A stretch of DNA of 64,000 nucleotides from Nonomuraea soli. GTDB lineage: Bacteria > Actinomycetota > Actinomycetes > Streptosporangiales > Streptosporangiaceae. Of the stretch, positions 7,849-15,357 are shown piece by piece. Each line of letters starts with the position of its first letter. Position 1 is the stretch's first letter. The position numbers were made by a program, and so were the translations under genes. The notes below the pieces were generated by a model that was given only the letters and a program-made list of their open reading frames with translations, did no database searches and was not told the DNA's origin. Location of the stretch: positions 62,001 through 126,000 of the forward strand of contig NZ_JACDUR010000004.1 in NCBI RefSeq assembly GCF_013761175.1, written 5' to 3'.

Positions 7849-8928
7849 ATGGACGACGGCATCACCGTCGGTGTGGAGGAGGAGTTCCTGCTGCTCCACC
7901 CGGCTTCGGGGGAACCGGCCGCGCGGGCCGCGGAGGTGTTGCGCGCCGCGGGCCGGCACGCGGCCGCCGACGAGTACGGCGGTTTCCACAGGGAGCTCTT
8001 CCAGACCCAGGTGGAGGCGGCGACCGGGGTCTGCCGCACGCTCGGCGCGCTGCGCTCGCAGCTCCGGTACGGCAGGGCCACGCTGGCGGAGGCGGCCAGG
8101 TCGCGGGGGCTCACGCTGGTGTCGGTGGGTACGCCCGCCGAGCCCGGGGCGCCCCCTCTGACCCCGGGCGAGCGGTTCGAGCGGATCGGCGGCATGTACG
8201 CGGGCGTCATCGCCGACTACCAGAGCTGCGGCTGCCACGTGCACGTCGGCGTGGGCGACAGGGAGACGGCGGTCGCCGTGCTGAACCACCTGCGGCCGTG
8301 GCTGCCCACCCTCCTGGCGTTGTCGGCCAACTCGCCGTACGGCCCGGCAGGGGATTCCGGCTATGCCAGCTGGCGCATGGTCCAGCAGTCACGCTTCCCC
8401 GGCTCGGGAGTGCCGCCGGTGTTCGGCTCGGCGGCGGACTACGACCGCGCGGTGGACGCCCTGGTGTCCTGCGGCGTGCTGGTGGACGCCTCGATGTCGT
8501 TCTGGCTGGCCAGGCTGGGCTCGCGGCTGCCGACGGTGGAATTGCGCGTGGCCGACGCGGCGGCCACCGTGGACGACGCGATGCTGCAGGCGGCTCTGTC
8601 CAGGGCGCTGGTCAGGACGGCCCTGGCCGATCTGGCCGCTGGCCGGGCCCCTGCCACGCCGTCGGACCAGCTGTGCGCCGCGGCGGTGTGGAGCGCCGCC
8701 AGGTACGGCATGGACGGCCCCGGCGTCGACCTGGTCGCCGGGCGGCGCCGGGACGCATGGGAGGTGGCGGAGGCACTGGTGGAGCACGTGGGCACGGCCC
8801 TGGAGGAGGCGGGTGACCTGCTGGAGGTCAAGCGCTTGATGGAGTGGATGAGGCACGACGGCACGGGAGCCGAGCGGCAGCGACGCGCCGCCGTCCCCAC
8901 GATCGAGGAGGACACTCATGAACGGTGA
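7849..8928 (+). CDS. GCS2-family carboxylate-amine ligase (YbdK/EgtA-like)
   Basis: A 359-residue member of the glutamate-cysteine ligase type 2 family, which forms an amide between a carboxylate and an amine using ATP. Diagnostic segments are TVGVEEEFLLL at the N-terminus, GGFHRELFQTQVEAATGVC, CGCHVHVGV and the VELRVADAA strand. It could act as a glutamate-cysteine ligase, as EgtA-like, or on another amino acid; sequence alone cannot say. It overlaps the following iron-enzyme gene by 11 bases, which opens a five- or six-gene plus-strand run. Confidence 0.85.
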   Translation: MDDGITVGVEEEFLLLHPASGEPAARAAEVLRAAGRHAAADEYGGFHRELFQTQVEAATGVCRTLGALRSQLRYGRATLAEAARSRGLTLVSVGTPAEPGAPPLTPGERFERIGGMYAGVIADYQSCGCHVHVGVGDRETAVAVLNHLRPWLPTLLALSANSPYGPAGDSGYASWRMVQQSRFPGSGVPPVFGSAADYDRAVDALVSCGVLVDASMSFWLARLGSRLPTVELRVADAAATVDDAMLQAALSRALVRTALADLAAGRAPATPSDQLCAAAVWSAARYGMDGPGVDLVAGRRRDAWEVAEALVEHVGTALEEAGDLLEVKRLMEWMRHDGTGAERQRRAAVPTIEEDTHER

Positions 8929-9907
8929 CGCGCCGAAGCTGCCGTCCCCGCGCGGACCCCTCTCGGAGGCGGTCGTCGCGACGCTCTCCGGGCGCAAGGA
9001 CGTGGTGGCACCGCCCGTGGGTGACGCCGATCCGTTCGGCGAGGATCTGCAACTGGCCCTGTACGTCTGCTACGAGCTGCACTACCGGGGTTTCTGCGAG
9101 GTGGACGACGCCTGGGAGTGGGATCCCGATCTGCTGCGCGTGCGCGGGCGGCTGGAACGGGCCTTCGAGGCCGGACTGCGTGCGGGTGTGCCCGGCGGCG
9201 ACGACGTCGACGAGGTGCTGGAGCCCCTGCTGGTCGAGCCGGTGGACGGCGACGGCCTGTCCTACCACCTGAAGGACCGCGGTGACCGGAGGCAGTTGCG
9301 GGAGTACGTCGCCCACCGCTCCATCTATCACCTGAAGGAGGCCGACCCGCACGCCTGGGTCATCCCGAGACTGACGGGCCGGGCCAAGGCGGCGCTGGTG
9401 GCGGTGGAGTTCGACGAGTTCGGCGGCGGCCGGGCCGAGATGATGCACTCCCGCCTGTTCGCCGACCTGATGGAGGAGCTGGACCTGGACCCGGCCTACG
9501 GCGCCTATCTCGACGTGGCCCCGGCCCAGATGCTCGCCGTGGTCAACATGATGAGCCTGTTCGGCCTGCACCGGTCCCTGCGCGGCGCGCTGGCCGGGCA
9601 CTTCGCGGCGGCCGAGATCACCACCTCACCGAGCGCGCGGCGCATGACCCAGGCCCTGGAACGGCTAGGGGTGGGCCCGCGCGGCACGCTGTTCTTCACC
9701 GAGCACGTCGAGGCGGACGCCGTCCACGAGCAGGTGCTGCGCACGGACGTGCTGGGCGACCTGCTGGAGCGCGAGCCGGAACTGGCGGCCGACGTGGTCT
9801 TCGGTGTGCAGGCGACCGAGCTCGTCGAGGAGCGTTTCGGCGCCCACGTCCTCGGGTGCTGGAGGGCGGCGGAACCGGTGTCCTCGCTGCTGAAGCCACT
9901 GCCGTGA
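8918..9907 (+). CDS. Haem-oxygenase-like iron-containing redox enzyme (HDO family)
   Basis: A 329-residue all-helical protein of the iron-containing redox / haem-oxygenase-like family. The spaced carboxylate and His motifs fit non-haem (di)iron binding: YELHYRGF near residue 52, EFDEFGGGRAEMMHSRLF in the middle, and HVEADAVHEQV plus the final helix with ELVEERFGAH. Family members oxidise or desaturate diverse small molecules using O2. The ATG at 8918 is internal to the end of the GCS2 gene. Its position between a ligase and a methyltransferase suggests a tailoring step on a shared product, which is inference. Confidence 0.82.
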   Translation: MNGDAPKLPSPRGPLSEAVVATLSGRKDVVAPPVGDADPFGEDLQLALYVCYELHYRGFCEVDDAWEWDPDLLRVRGRLERAFEAGLRAGVPGGDDVDEVLEPLLVEPVDGDGLSYHLKDRGDRRQLREYVAHRSIYHLKEADPHAWVIPRLTGRAKAALVAVEFDEFGGGRAEMMHSRLFADLMEELDLDPAYGAYLDVAPAQMLAVVNMMSLFGLHRSLRGALAGHFAAAEITTSPSARRMTQALERLGVGPRGTLFFTEHVEADAVHEQVLRTDVLGDLLEREPELAADVVFGVQATELVEERFGAHVLGCWRAAEPVSSLLKPLP

Positions 9908-9942
9908 CGTTACTTGTGTCTGTTTCGAGGTAGTTGAGTGTC

Positions 9943-10620
9943 ATGTTCTTGCTGAGGCCGCCGGGGGTCTACCGGCCGCAGGGCGACACCGCTCTGCTGT
10001 CGGAGGCGCTCGGCCTGCTGGATCCGCCTGACGGCGCCAGCATCCTGGACATCTGCTCGGGGACCGGGGTGATGTCGGTCATCGCCGCCCGCCATCCGGG
10101 TGCGCGGGTGACCGCCGTGGACCTGAGCCTGCGTGCCGTCTTCGCCGCCTGGTTCAACACCGTCGTGCGCGGCAGGCGGGTGCGCGTGCTCCGCGGCGAC
10201 CTGTTCGACCCGCTCGCGGGCGAGCAGTTCGACGTGATCCTGGCCAACCCGCCCTACGTGGCGGGGCGGGCGGCGGCGCCCGGCGCGCACAGCAGGGCGC
10301 GGGCCTGGGACGCCGGGCTCGACGGCCGCAGGCTCGTGGACCGCATCTGCGCGGCCGCGCCGCGTCACCTGGCGCCAGGAGGCTCGCTGCTGATGGTGCA
10401 CTCGGCGCTGAGCGGCGTGGAGGCGTCGCTGCGGCGCCTGCGCGCGGCGGGCCTGCGGACCCACGTCATGACTCGCAGGCCGGAACGTTTCGGCCCCGTC
10501 ATGCGGGCGCGGGTCGCCCAACTGGAGGCGCAGGGCCTCATCCGGCCCGGCCAGCGGGAAGAGGAACTGGTGGTGATCTGTGCCCAGCGACAAGCGGCAG
10601 AAGAACGGCGGATCGCCTGA
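9943..10620 (+). CDS. Class I SAM methyltransferase (HemK/MTQ2-like)
   Basis: A 225-residue Rossmann-fold methyltransferase. The SAM motif is ILDICSGTGVMSV, the acidic second strand is VTAVDLSLRA, and the catalytic NPPY occurs in DVILANPPYVAG, which points to N-methylation of an amide or amine, as in HemK/PrmC/MTQ2 proteins. ATG 9943 is chosen, with GAGGTAG upstream; a TTG at 9934 is possible. The end overlaps the CDGSH gene by 41 bases. Its substrate in this setting is not known. Confidence 0.83.
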   Translation: MFLLRPPGVYRPQGDTALLSEALGLLDPPDGASILDICSGTGVMSVIAARHPGARVTAVDLSLRAVFAAWFNTVVRGRRVRVLRGDLFDPLAGEQFDVILANPPYVAGRAAAPGAHSRARAWDAGLDGRRLVDRICAAAPRHLAPGGSLLMVHSALSGVEASLRRLRAAGLRTHVMTRRPERFGPVMRARVAQLEAQGLIRPGQREEELVVICAQRQAAEERRIA

Positions 10621-10807
10621 CGGGACCAGGGTGAGGCTCGTCCAGGGCGGACCCATGCTGGTCGAGGGCCCGGTCGAGGTGGTGCTCGACGACGGGTCCA
10701 CGGCCAGGTCCGACCGGTTCCTGGTGGCGTTGTGCACGTGCAGGCGCAGCCGCGCCTATCCCTTCTGCGACACCAGCCATCGGCGCCGCGAGCGGCCGCC
10801 CGGCTGA
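10580..10807 (+). CDS. CDGSH-type [2Fe-2S] protein
   Basis: A 75-residue protein whose C-terminal half contains CTCRRSRAYPFCDTSH, the Cys-x-Cys ... Cys-Asp-x-x-His pattern of CDGSH (mitoNEET-like) [2Fe-2S] proteins with three Cys and one His ligand. It begins at a GTG inside the end of the methyltransferase gene. CDGSH proteins carry electrons or clusters, so it may serve the neighbouring iron enzyme or the molybdoenzymes. The long 41-base overlap with the methyltransferase suggests tight coupling. Confidence 0.88.
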   Translation: MPSDKRQKNGGSPDGTRVRLVQGGPMLVEGPVEVVLDDGSTARSDRFLVALCTCRRSRAYPFCDTSHRRRERPPG

Positions 10808-10889
10808 ATCTGTTTGCCGATTCCGGCACTGCCGTTGGTGCTGGCCGCGATCGGAGGTGGCAAGGCTCTCCTACGGAGAGGACCTGTGC

Positions 10890-11876
10890 ATGACTACCGC
10901 CGAACCGCAGGCCGTACTGGCGCCGCTGACCAATGCCGCGATCTTCGTTGTCGTCGTGCTCGGCGACGGGACCCAGGACGCCGTGCGCGACCTGTGCGAC
11001 GACCTGCCGGGGCTGGTACGGACGGTGTCGTTCCGCGAGCCCGCCGCGCGCCTGTCGTGCGTGATCGGCTTCGGCTCGCGGCTGTGGGACACGCTCGGGG
11101 CCGGGAAGAAGCCGTCGGGGCTGCACACGATGGCCGAGATCCGCGGCATGCACCACGCCGTCTCCACTCCTGGCGACCTGCTGCTGCACGTGCGCGCCGA
11201 GCGCATGGACCTGTGCTTCGAGCTCGTCAGCCTGATCATGGCCAGGCTGGGCGACGCGGTGGCGTACGCGGACGAGGTGCACGGGTTCCGCTACTTCGAC
11301 GCCCGTGACCTGCTGGGCTTCGTCGACGGCACGGAGAACCCCGAGGGGGCGCTGGCAGCCGAGTCGGTGCTGATCGGCGCCGAGGAGCTCGAGTTCGCCG
11401 GCGGCTCCTACGTGATCGTGCAGAAGTACCTGCACGACCTGGCCGCCTGGGAGAGGCTCACGGTCGAGGAGCAGGAACTCGTCATCGGCCGCACGAAGTT
11501 GTCGAACGTCGAGCTCGACGACGACGTCAAGCCCGCCAACGCGCACAACGCCCTGACCGTGATCGAGCGCGACGGTCAGGAGCTGAAGATCCTGCGCGAC
11601 AACATGCCCTTCGGCAGCGTCTCGCGCGGGGAGTTCGGCACCTACTTCATCGGCTACAGCCGCACGCCGGACGTCATCGAGCTGATGCTGACGAACATGT
11701 TCGTGGGGGATCCGCCGGGCAACTACGACCGCATCCTCGACTTCTCCACGGCCGTCACCGGGTCGCTCTTCTTCGTTCCTTCCACGGAGTGGCTGAAGCG
11801 GCTCGCCCAGCCGCCGCCACCCGCCTACGCCGGATCGCTGGACGTGGGCAGTCTCAAGGGAGTGCCGTCAGCATGA
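10890..11876 (+). CDS. DyP-type haem peroxidase with encapsulin cargo-loading tag
   Basis: A 328-residue dye-decolourising peroxidase. The GxxDG motif is GFVDG (143-147, catalytic Asp146), the proximal His is probably His219 in NAHNAL, and the distal Arg is Arg236 in ILRDNMPFG. After a Pro-rich linker (AQPPPPAY) the C-terminus reads SLDVGSLKG (316-324), the known cargo-loading peptide type that binds the inner wall of encapsulin. ATG 10890 follows GGAGAGG; the reading frame extends 33 bases further upstream without support. The stop overlaps the encapsulin start (ATGA). Confidence 0.95.
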   Translation: MTTAEPQAVLAPLTNAAIFVVVVLGDGTQDAVRDLCDDLPGLVRTVSFREPAARLSCVIGFGSRLWDTLGAGKKPSGLHTMAEIRGMHHAVSTPGDLLLHVRAERMDLCFELVSLIMARLGDAVAYADEVHGFRYFDARDLLGFVDGTENPEGALAAESVLIGAEELEFAGGSYVIVQKYLHDLAAWERLTVEEQELVIGRTKLSNVELDDDVKPANAHNALTVIERDGQELKILRDNMPFGSVSRGEFGTYFIGYSRTPDVIELMLTNMFVGDPPGNYDRILDFSTAVTGSLFFVPSTEWLKRLAQPPPPAYAGSLDVGSLKGVPSA

Positions 11877-12685
11877 ACAACCTGCACCGCGAACTGGCCC
11901 CGGTCTCCGAAGAAGCCTGGGAGCAGATCGAAGAGGAAGTCCTGCGCACCTTCCGCCGCCATCTGGCGGGGAGGCGGGTCGTCGACGTGAAGGGCCCCGA
12001 GGGCCCGTCGTTGTCGGCCGTGGGCACCGGCCACCTGACGGCCGTCGAGGGGCCCGCCGGCGGGGTGGTGGCCCGGCAGCGGGAGGTGTCGCGCCTGGTC
12101 GAGCTGCGCCGCCCGTTCACGCTGGCCCGCGCGGCCGTCGACGACGTCGAGCGGGGCTCTGGTGACTCCGACTGGCAGCCGGCCAAGGACGCCGCGCATG
12201 ACCTGGCCGTCGCGGAGGACCGCGCGGTGCTCGACGGGTATCCGGCGGCGGGCATCGCGGGCATCATCCCGACCGCGACCAACCCGCCGATCGTCCTGCC
12301 CGGCGACGTGCGGGCCTATCCCGACAGCATCTCCCAGGCGCTGAGCAGCCTGCGGATGGCGGGCGTGGACGGTCCCTACAGCGTGCTGCTGGGCGCGCAG
12401 GCCTACACGGGCGTGAGCGAGACCAGCGACCACGGATACCCGGTGATCGACCACATCCGCCGCCTGATCGACGGCGACATCGTCTGGGCCCCGGCGCTGA
12501 GCGGCGCGGTCGTGCTCACCACCCGTGGCGGCGACTTCGAGCTGCACCTGGGCCAGGACCTGTCGATCGGGTACCTGGGGCACACCGGGTCCGAGGTGAC
12601 GCTCTACCTGCAGGAGTCGTTCACCTTCCTGCCGCTGACGGGCGAGGCCGCGGTCTGGCTGCGGCCCGGTCAGTCGCCCCAGTAA
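11873..12685 (+). CDS. Family 1 encapsulin nanocompartment shell protein
   Basis: A 270-residue HK97-fold shell protein. Recognisable segments are MNNLHRELAPVSEEAWEQIE at the start, RRVVDVKGPEG, AAEDRAVLDGY-like GYPAAGIAGI, and the C-terminal DLSIGYLGHTG and LYLQESFTFL strands. Such subunits assemble into small icosahedral shells that package a tagged enzyme, here the coupled DyP peroxidase. The ATG overlaps the peroxidase TGA. The 3' end overlaps the convergent molybdoenzyme gene by 16 bases, so the two transcripts collide. Confidence 0.95.
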   Translation: MNNLHRELAPVSEEAWEQIEEEVLRTFRRHLAGRRVVDVKGPEGPSLSAVGTGHLTAVEGPAGGVVARQREVSRLVELRRPFTLARAAVDDVERGSGDSDWQPAKDAAHDLAVAEDRAVLDGYPAAGIAGIIPTATNPPIVLPGDVRAYPDSISQALSSLRMAGVDGPYSVLLGAQAYTGVSETSDHGYPVIDHIRRLIDGDIVWAPALSGAVVLTTRGGDFELHLGQDLSIGYLGHTGSEVTLYLQESFTFLPLTGEAAVWLRPGQSPQ

Positions 12686-13266
12686 CGCTGCTCGTGCCAC
12701 GGGTCGCCGTAGTTGTGGTACCCGGCGGTCTCCCAGAAGCCCGGCTCGTCCTGGTCGAGCAGGCGGATGCCTCTCACCCACTTGGCCGACTTCCAGAAGT
12801 ACAGGTGGGGGACCAGCAGCCGGGCAGGGCCTCCGTGCTCGGGTGCCAGCGGCCGGCCGTCGAAGGCGTAGGCGATCCAGGCCTTGCCGTCGAGCAGGTC
12901 CTCCAGCGGCAGGTTGGTGGTGTAGCCGCCGTAGCTGGACACCAGCGCGTACTCCGCCGCGCTCTCGACGTCCTCCAGCAGGACGTCGAGCGAGACGCCC
13001 TCCCAGTCGGTATCGAACTTCGACCAGCGGGTGACGCAGTGGATGTCGACGTGCGGCGTGCTCTTGGGCAGAGCCATCAGGTCCTGCCACGACCAGGTGT
13101 GGCGGGCGCCGTCCTCCGTGTCGATGGTGAACTGCCACTCGTCGACGGAGATGTACGGCGTGGGGCCGGCCGACAGCACCGGGAAGTCGTGGGTCTCGTA
13201 CTGCCCGGGCGGCAGCCTGTCGTCGCGCCGGCCGCGGCCCTGGAAGCCCTGTGAGATGACGGACAT
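12670..13266 (-). CDS. Sulfite-oxidase-like molybdopterin oxidoreductase, paralogue 2
   Basis: A 198-residue protein made only of the molybdopterin-binding (SUOX) domain. The molybdenum-ligating Cys sits in DIHCVTRWSKFD; other shared blocks are SSYGGYTTNLPLEDL, PEHGGPARLLVPHLYFWKSAKW and ETAGYHNYGDPW. It has no signal peptide or cytochrome domain, so electrons must go to a separate partner, plausibly the flavoprotein upstream. It is closely related to the gene at 14225 and is the last gene of the minus-strand operon. The substrate is not known. Confidence 0.9.
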   Translation of the reverse strand: MSVISQGFQGRGRRDDRLPPGQYETHDFPVLSAGPTPYISVDEWQFTIDTEDGARHTWSWQDLMALPKSTPHVDIHCVTRWSKFDTDWEGVSLDVLLEDVESAAEYALVSSYGGYTTNLPLEDLLDGKAWIAYAFDGRPLAPEHGGPARLLVPHLYFWKSAKWVRGIRLLDQDEPGFWETAGYHNYGDPWHEQRYWGD

Positions 13267-13276
13267 CGTGCTCCTC

Positions 13277-13528
13277 CTAGATGGGTACGGCCAGCCAGCG
13301 CAGCCCGGCCAGGCGGGCCAGGATCCTTCCCGGCGCCTCCACGAGCGTCATCAGGACGTTGTCGCAGGTCGGGCAGCGAAACACGGTGCCGGCCGCTTCG
13401 CCGTACACGACGGCCTCGGCCAGCGGGCCGTTGTGCCCGCATGATCCGCAGGTGCCGTGCGCACCTGTCATGTCCCGCGCGAAGACCTGCGTGAGCAGGC
13501 CGGCGGCGGCGTTGCCGTCCACGTGCAT
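13277..13528 (-). CDS. DUF6510-like small zinc-ribbon protein
   Basis: An 83-residue protein with two CxxC pairs, CGSC near residue 27 and CPTC near residue 52, separated by a beta hairpin (EAVVYGEAAGTVFRC), so a zinc ribbon is likely. It starts at ATG 13528 with GGGAGG seven bases upstream. Small proteins of this kind regularly sit beside these molybdoenzyme/flavin reductase pairs in actinomycetes (recollection). It could be a structural or metal-delivery partner. It ends 10 bases before paralogue 2. Confidence 0.75.
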   Translation of the reverse strand: MHVDGNAAAGLLTQVFARDMTGAHGTCGSCGHNGPLAEAVVYGEAAGTVFRCPTCDNVLMTLVEAPGRILARLAGLRWLAVPI

Positions 13529-13541
13529 GGGATCCTCCCGG

Positions 13542-14255
13542 TCAGCCGTAACGTTCGGTGCGGATGTCGCCGGCCCGGTAGCCGAGGTCGAGCAGCGCTC
13601 CGGAGAGGTGCTCGACGAAGGCGGTGGGCCCGCAGACGTAGGCGAGGGGAGAGTCGACGGGCGGCCAGGCCACCTCGCGCAGGAGTCCCTGGTCGATGTG
13701 CCCGGCGGGCCTGGGCCAGCCGGGTGGCGTGGTCCTGGTGTAGACGAGGTGCTCCGCCTGGAGCTCCTCGCGGTAGATGACGAGTTCCGGCGCGCGCACG
13801 GAGTAGACCAGCCGCATGGGCGTGGGGTCCGCGCTCTGGCGGTGGTGGCGCAGTATGGAGCGCAGCGGCACGACGCCGGAGCCGCCGCCGACCAGCAGCA
13901 CGGGCCGGTACGGCATGGCGGGCTCCCACACGAAGTACCCGCCGACCGGGCCGCGGATCTCCACCCGGTCACCCGGCCTGGCCACGTCGACGAGGTAGGG
14001 CGAGACCTCCCCGTCGGCCACGCGGGCCACGGTGATCGCCGGCTGCTCGCCCGGCGCCGAGGCCAGGGAGTAGCTGCGCACCGCCTGGTAGCCGTCGCCG
14101 GCGGTCAGCCGTACGTCGACGTGCTGGCCGGCGCGGTGGCCCGGCCAGCCGGGCACGTCGAGCACCAGCGTGCGGGCCTGTGGCGTCTCGGCCCGCGCCT
14201 CGGCGATGACGGCGGGCAGCCACGTCAGTCGTTGAAGTAGCGCTGCTGGCGCCAT
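13542..14255 (-). CDS. Ferredoxin-reductase-type FAD/NAD(P) oxidoreductase
   Basis: A 237-residue reductase. The FAD-binding barrel has the RSYSLAS motif, and the NAD(P) domain has LLVGGGSGVVPLRS and a closing YVCGPTAFVE. There is no plant-type ferredoxin domain, so it is a two-domain reductase. I place the start at ATG 14255 (MAPAALLQRLTWLPAV), inside the end of molybdoenzyme paralogue 1, a 31-base overlap. It probably passes electrons between NAD(P)H and the flanking molybdoenzymes; the direction is unproven. Confidence 0.85.
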   Translation of the reverse strand: MAPAALLQRLTWLPAVIAEARAETPQARTLVLDVPGWPGHRAGQHVDVRLTAGDGYQAVRSYSLASAPGEQPAITVARVADGEVSPYLVDVARPGDRVEIRGPVGGYFVWEPAMPYRPVLLVGGGSGVVPLRSILRHHRQSADPTPMRLVYSVRAPELVIYREELQAEHLVYTRTTPPGWPRPAGHIDQGLLREVAWPPVDSPLAYVCGPTAFVEHLSGALLDLGYRAGDIRTERYG

Positions 14256-14836
14256 GGGTCCCCGAAGTTGTGGTAGCCGGACTGTTCCCAGAAGCCGGGC
14301 CTGTCCTCGTCCATGAGCCACAGCTCGCGGATCCACTTGGCGCTCTTCCACAGGTAGTGGCCAGGGACGAGCATGCGGACGGGCCCGCCGTGCTCCGGCG
14401 TGATCGGTTCGTCGTCGTAGAGGTACACGAGCCAGGCCTTGCCGCCGGTGATCTCGGCGACGGGCAGGTTGGTGGCGTAGCCGCCGTAGCTGACGGCGAG
14501 GCCGAAGGCCGCGTCGTGATCGGCCTCGGCGAGCAGGGTGTCGAGTGGTACGCCCGTCCACGTGGTGTCGAGCTTGGTCCAGCGGGTGACGCAGTGGATG
14601 TCGACGGTGAACCGCTCGGCCGGCAGCGCGAGCAGGTCGTCCCACGTCCATCTGGGCTCGGCCCGGCCGCCGCGGATGGTGAAGCTCCACAGGCCGGTTT
14701 CGATGTGCTGGGTGGTGCCCGCGGTCAGGACGGGGAAGCCTGCGGCCAGATACTGTCCCGGAGGCACCCGGTCCGCCAGTTCGGGGCCGGGCCTGCGGAA
14801 GTGCGTGCCGCTGAACCCGCGCGAGACGGTTCCCAT
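14225..14836 (-). CDS. Sulfite-oxidase-like molybdopterin oxidoreductase, paralogue 1
   Basis: A 203-residue SUOX-domain protein, paralogous to the gene at 12670 over its full length: DIHCVTRWTKLD with the Mo-binding Cys, SYGGYATNLPVAEI, PEHGGPVRMLVPGHYLWKSAKW, EQSGYHNFGDPW. I place the start at ATG 14836 (MGTVSRGFSG) because this aligns with MSVISQGFQG of the paralogue; an ATG at 14848 is the alternative. It follows the marR gene by 69 bases and overlaps the flavin reductase. Confidence 0.9.
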   Translation of the reverse strand: MGTVSRGFSGTHFRRPGPELADRVPPGQYLAAGFPVLTAGTTQHIETGLWSFTIRGGRAEPRWTWDDLLALPAERFTVDIHCVTRWTKLDTTWTGVPLDTLLAEADHDAAFGLAVSYGGYATNLPVAEITGGKAWLVYLYDDEPITPEHGGPVRMLVPGHYLWKSAKWIRELWLMDEDRPGFWEQSGYHNFGDPWRQQRYFND

Positions 14837-14905
14837 GAGCAGGGGCATCCCCGCGTGCTCATCGCGCGCATCTCAAGGGATGGCACGCTTTGGGAAGATC
14901 GCCGC

Positions 14906-15271
14906 TCAGCGCGCGGGGGCGAAGATCTCGTGGAGCACGGCGCGGTGGGTGGGCAGGGCCTCGGCGTGCTTGGCGCGGCCGCTGTCGGTGATGCACACCG
15001 CGACGCCGCGTCGGTCGCTCGGGCAGACGCCGCGGCTGACCAGCCCGGCCTTCTCGAGCCTGGCCACGACCCGCGACAGGGCGCTCTGGCTGAGGTGGAC
15101 CTCGTCGCACAGCTCCTGCACCCGGGCGGTGCGGTCGAGATTGACCATGCGGTCGAGCACCTCGAACTCGCTGGGGCCCAGGTCGTGTTTGGCGCCCAGC
15201 TCGCGCTCCAGCGCGCACATGGTCTTGGCGTGCTTGGCGAGTACCTCGCGCCAGGCCTCAACCTCGTTCAT
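14906..15271 (-). CDS. MarR-family transcriptional regulator
   Basis: A 121-residue winged-helix protein. The HTH region is RVQELCDEVHLSQSALSRVV followed by the wing with PSDRRGVAVCITDSG. Its divergent position next to an MFS exporter, with several palindromes between them, is the classic MarR arrangement for effector-relieved repression of an efflux gene. It may also head the minus-strand molybdoenzyme operon, which starts 69 bases downstream, so it could couple both. Confidence 0.92.
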   Translation of the reverse strand: MNEVEAWREVLAKHAKTMCALERELGAKHDLGPSEFEVLDRMVNLDRTARVQELCDEVHLSQSALSRVVARLEKAGLVSRGVCPSDRRGVAVCITDSGRAKHAEALPTHRAVLHEIFAPAR

Positions 15272-15301
15272 GAGCCGGAGGTTACCATGCCGTTAAATCG
15301 T

Positions 15302-15343
15302 ATGCAACGGAATTAAATGCTGTTGCATTAGATGCAAGTGCAT
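15302..15343. promoter_or_regulatory. Cluster of overlapping palindromes, probable MarR operator
   Basis: Three inverted repeats interlock: ATGCAAC (15302-15308) with GTTGCAT (15322-15328); TTGCAT-TAG-ATGCAA (15323-15337); and ATGCA-AG-TGCAT (15332-15343). TTGCAT (15323-15328) and TAATGT (15345-15350) are 16 bases apart and could be the -35 and -10 of the MFS gene, so a bound MarR dimer would block the promoter. The MFS ATG at 15358 has no visible ribosome-binding site, suggesting a leaderless transcript. Confidence 0.65.
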
Positions 15344-15357
15344 GTAATGTAGCCCGC

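Noticed and set aside
9877..9907. Encapsulin cargo tag at the end of the iron-containing redox enzyme
   Set aside because: The terminal SSLLKPLP lacks the Gly-Ser-Leu-(K/R) core and the flexible linker seen in the DyP peroxidase.
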